22,921 bases of DNA from Deltaproteobacteria bacterium (GTDB lineage: Bacteria; Desulfobacterota; Dissulfuribacteria; Dissulfuribacterales; JALVPX01). The stretch covers positions 1-22,921 of the forward strand of contig JALVPX010000266.1 in the NCBI GenBank assembly GCA_027031565.1, given 5' to 3'. The position numbers and the translations under genes are program-made. The first letter of the stretch is position 1; each line of letters begins with the position of its first letter. Below, piece by piece: positions 22,534 through 22,921 of this stretch. The notes under the pieces are model-generated. The model did not search any database, was not told where the DNA came from, and saw only the letters and a list, made by a program, of their open reading frames with translations.

Positions 22534-22921
22534 ATGCCGCAGCAATGCAAACCACCTGTTTTTACGAAAGTTCCCTGCTTTTTGACTGGCAAGCTGGTCC
22601 TGGATACGGACAGGGAGCGCATAAAGCAGAAAATTGCACGATTCCTGGTAGAGGAAAAGGGCTACCAAACAGGCGATTTTCAGGTAGACAGGGAGATCCT
22701 GGTTGAAAGCAACGGCCAAAAGGCGATGGCCTTTGTTGACCTGACAGTCAACATCGACGGCCGTTCCTTGATGATCATAAGGGGCGGGCCAGGATCAGTG
22801 GTTACAAGGGAGTCTGGTACTGTTGCCGCTGCCAGGCTGCTCGAGCCAGATTACATTGTTCCATGGGCGGTTCAGGCAAATCTCTACGACGCAAGCATCT
22901 TAGATGTGAGGAAAAAGAAGG
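22534..22921 (+). CDS. HsdR N-terminal-domain protein (partial)
   Basis: An open frame begins at ATG 22534 after AAGGAAGG (10 nt upstream) and runs off the window, showing 129 codons. Residues RIKQKIARFLVEEKGY, AMAFVDLTVNIDGRSLMIIR and GTVAAARLLEPDYIVPWAVQ match the small 'type I restriction enzyme R protein N-terminus' (HSDR_N) domain, a PD-(D/E)xK-nuclease-like fold. In this lineage such domains often occur as short stand-alone proteins. No hsdM or hsdS is visible, so it should not be taken as a restriction system. The C-terminus and any further domain are outside the window. Confidence 0.75.
   Translation, partial: MPQQCKPPVFTKVPCFLTGKLVLDTDRERIKQKIARFLVEEKGYQTGDFQVDREILVESNGQKAMAFVDLTVNIDGRSLMIIRGGPGSVVTRESGTVAAARLLEPDYIVPWAVQANLYDASILDVRKKK

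Noticed and set aside
22534..22921. Type I restriction-modification system at the window end
   Set aside because: Only the HSDR_N-like domain is visible. No helicase motifs and no hsdM or hsdS gene are seen, and stand-alone proteins of this kind are common, so calling a defence system would be unsupported.

Overview
The window reads as a chromosomal segment of a Gram-negative bacterium, most likely an anaerobic member of the Desulfobacterota/Deltaproteobacteria. The grounds are a TonB-dependent outer-membrane receptor, a sigma-54 response regulator, an mreBCD-mrdA-rodA operon, a DHH-type (Mn-dependent) pyrophosphatase, a small FSA-type transaldolase and, above all, a gene that appears to use UGA for selenocysteine. 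The lineage is inferred from gene style; no rRNA is present to confirm it.

Layout. (1) 1-2400: the last codons of rpoC, a METTL-like protein methyltransferase, and convergent purB. (2) 2400-3360: a monocistronic gene for a secreted beta-rich protein with an in-frame UGA at codon 175, followed at the right distance by a compact hairpin that fits the bacterial SECIS pattern, and closed by a strong terminator. (3) 3360-4054: gene-free DNA holding one copy of a long imperfect-palindrome repeat. (4) 4055-9495: the complete Rod-complex operon mreB-mreC-mreD-mrdA(PBP2)-rodA, tightly overlapped. (5) 9473-10740, minus strand: a two-gene unit of transaldolase and a secreted SLT lytic transglycosylase. 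(6) 11213-14517, plus strand: a FapA/DUF342 protein, a second copy of the palindromic repeat, ppaC and a TPR protein. (7) 14514-21011, minus strand: a run of five closely spaced genes, namely a TrmJ-like RNA methyltransferase, an orphan ABC-type periplasmic binding protein, a membrane histidine kinase, an NtrC-type regulator and a TonB-dependent receptor. (8) 21049-22921, plus strand: a membrane-anchored metallophosphoesterase with altered active-site motifs, a secreted carbohydrate-binding-like protein, and the N-terminal part of an HsdR_N-domain protein that runs off the end.

How they work together. The Rod operon encodes the elongation machinery of a rod-shaped cell, and the convergent lytic transglycosylase is a plausible wall-remodelling partner. 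The binding protein, kinase, sigma-54 regulator and receptor overlap or nearly abut. They look like one sensing-and-uptake module in which the periplasmic protein supplies the signal to the kinase, because no ABC permease or ATPase is present.

The most interesting item is the candidate selenoprotein (Met-Met-Sec-Gly-Cys-Pro, exported). Ordinary gene calling would split it into a truncated gene and a spurious downstream ORF. Second are the two dispersed palindromic elements, whose copies differ by paired changes that keep the hairpin. Third is the orphan binding-protein/two-component/receptor operon.
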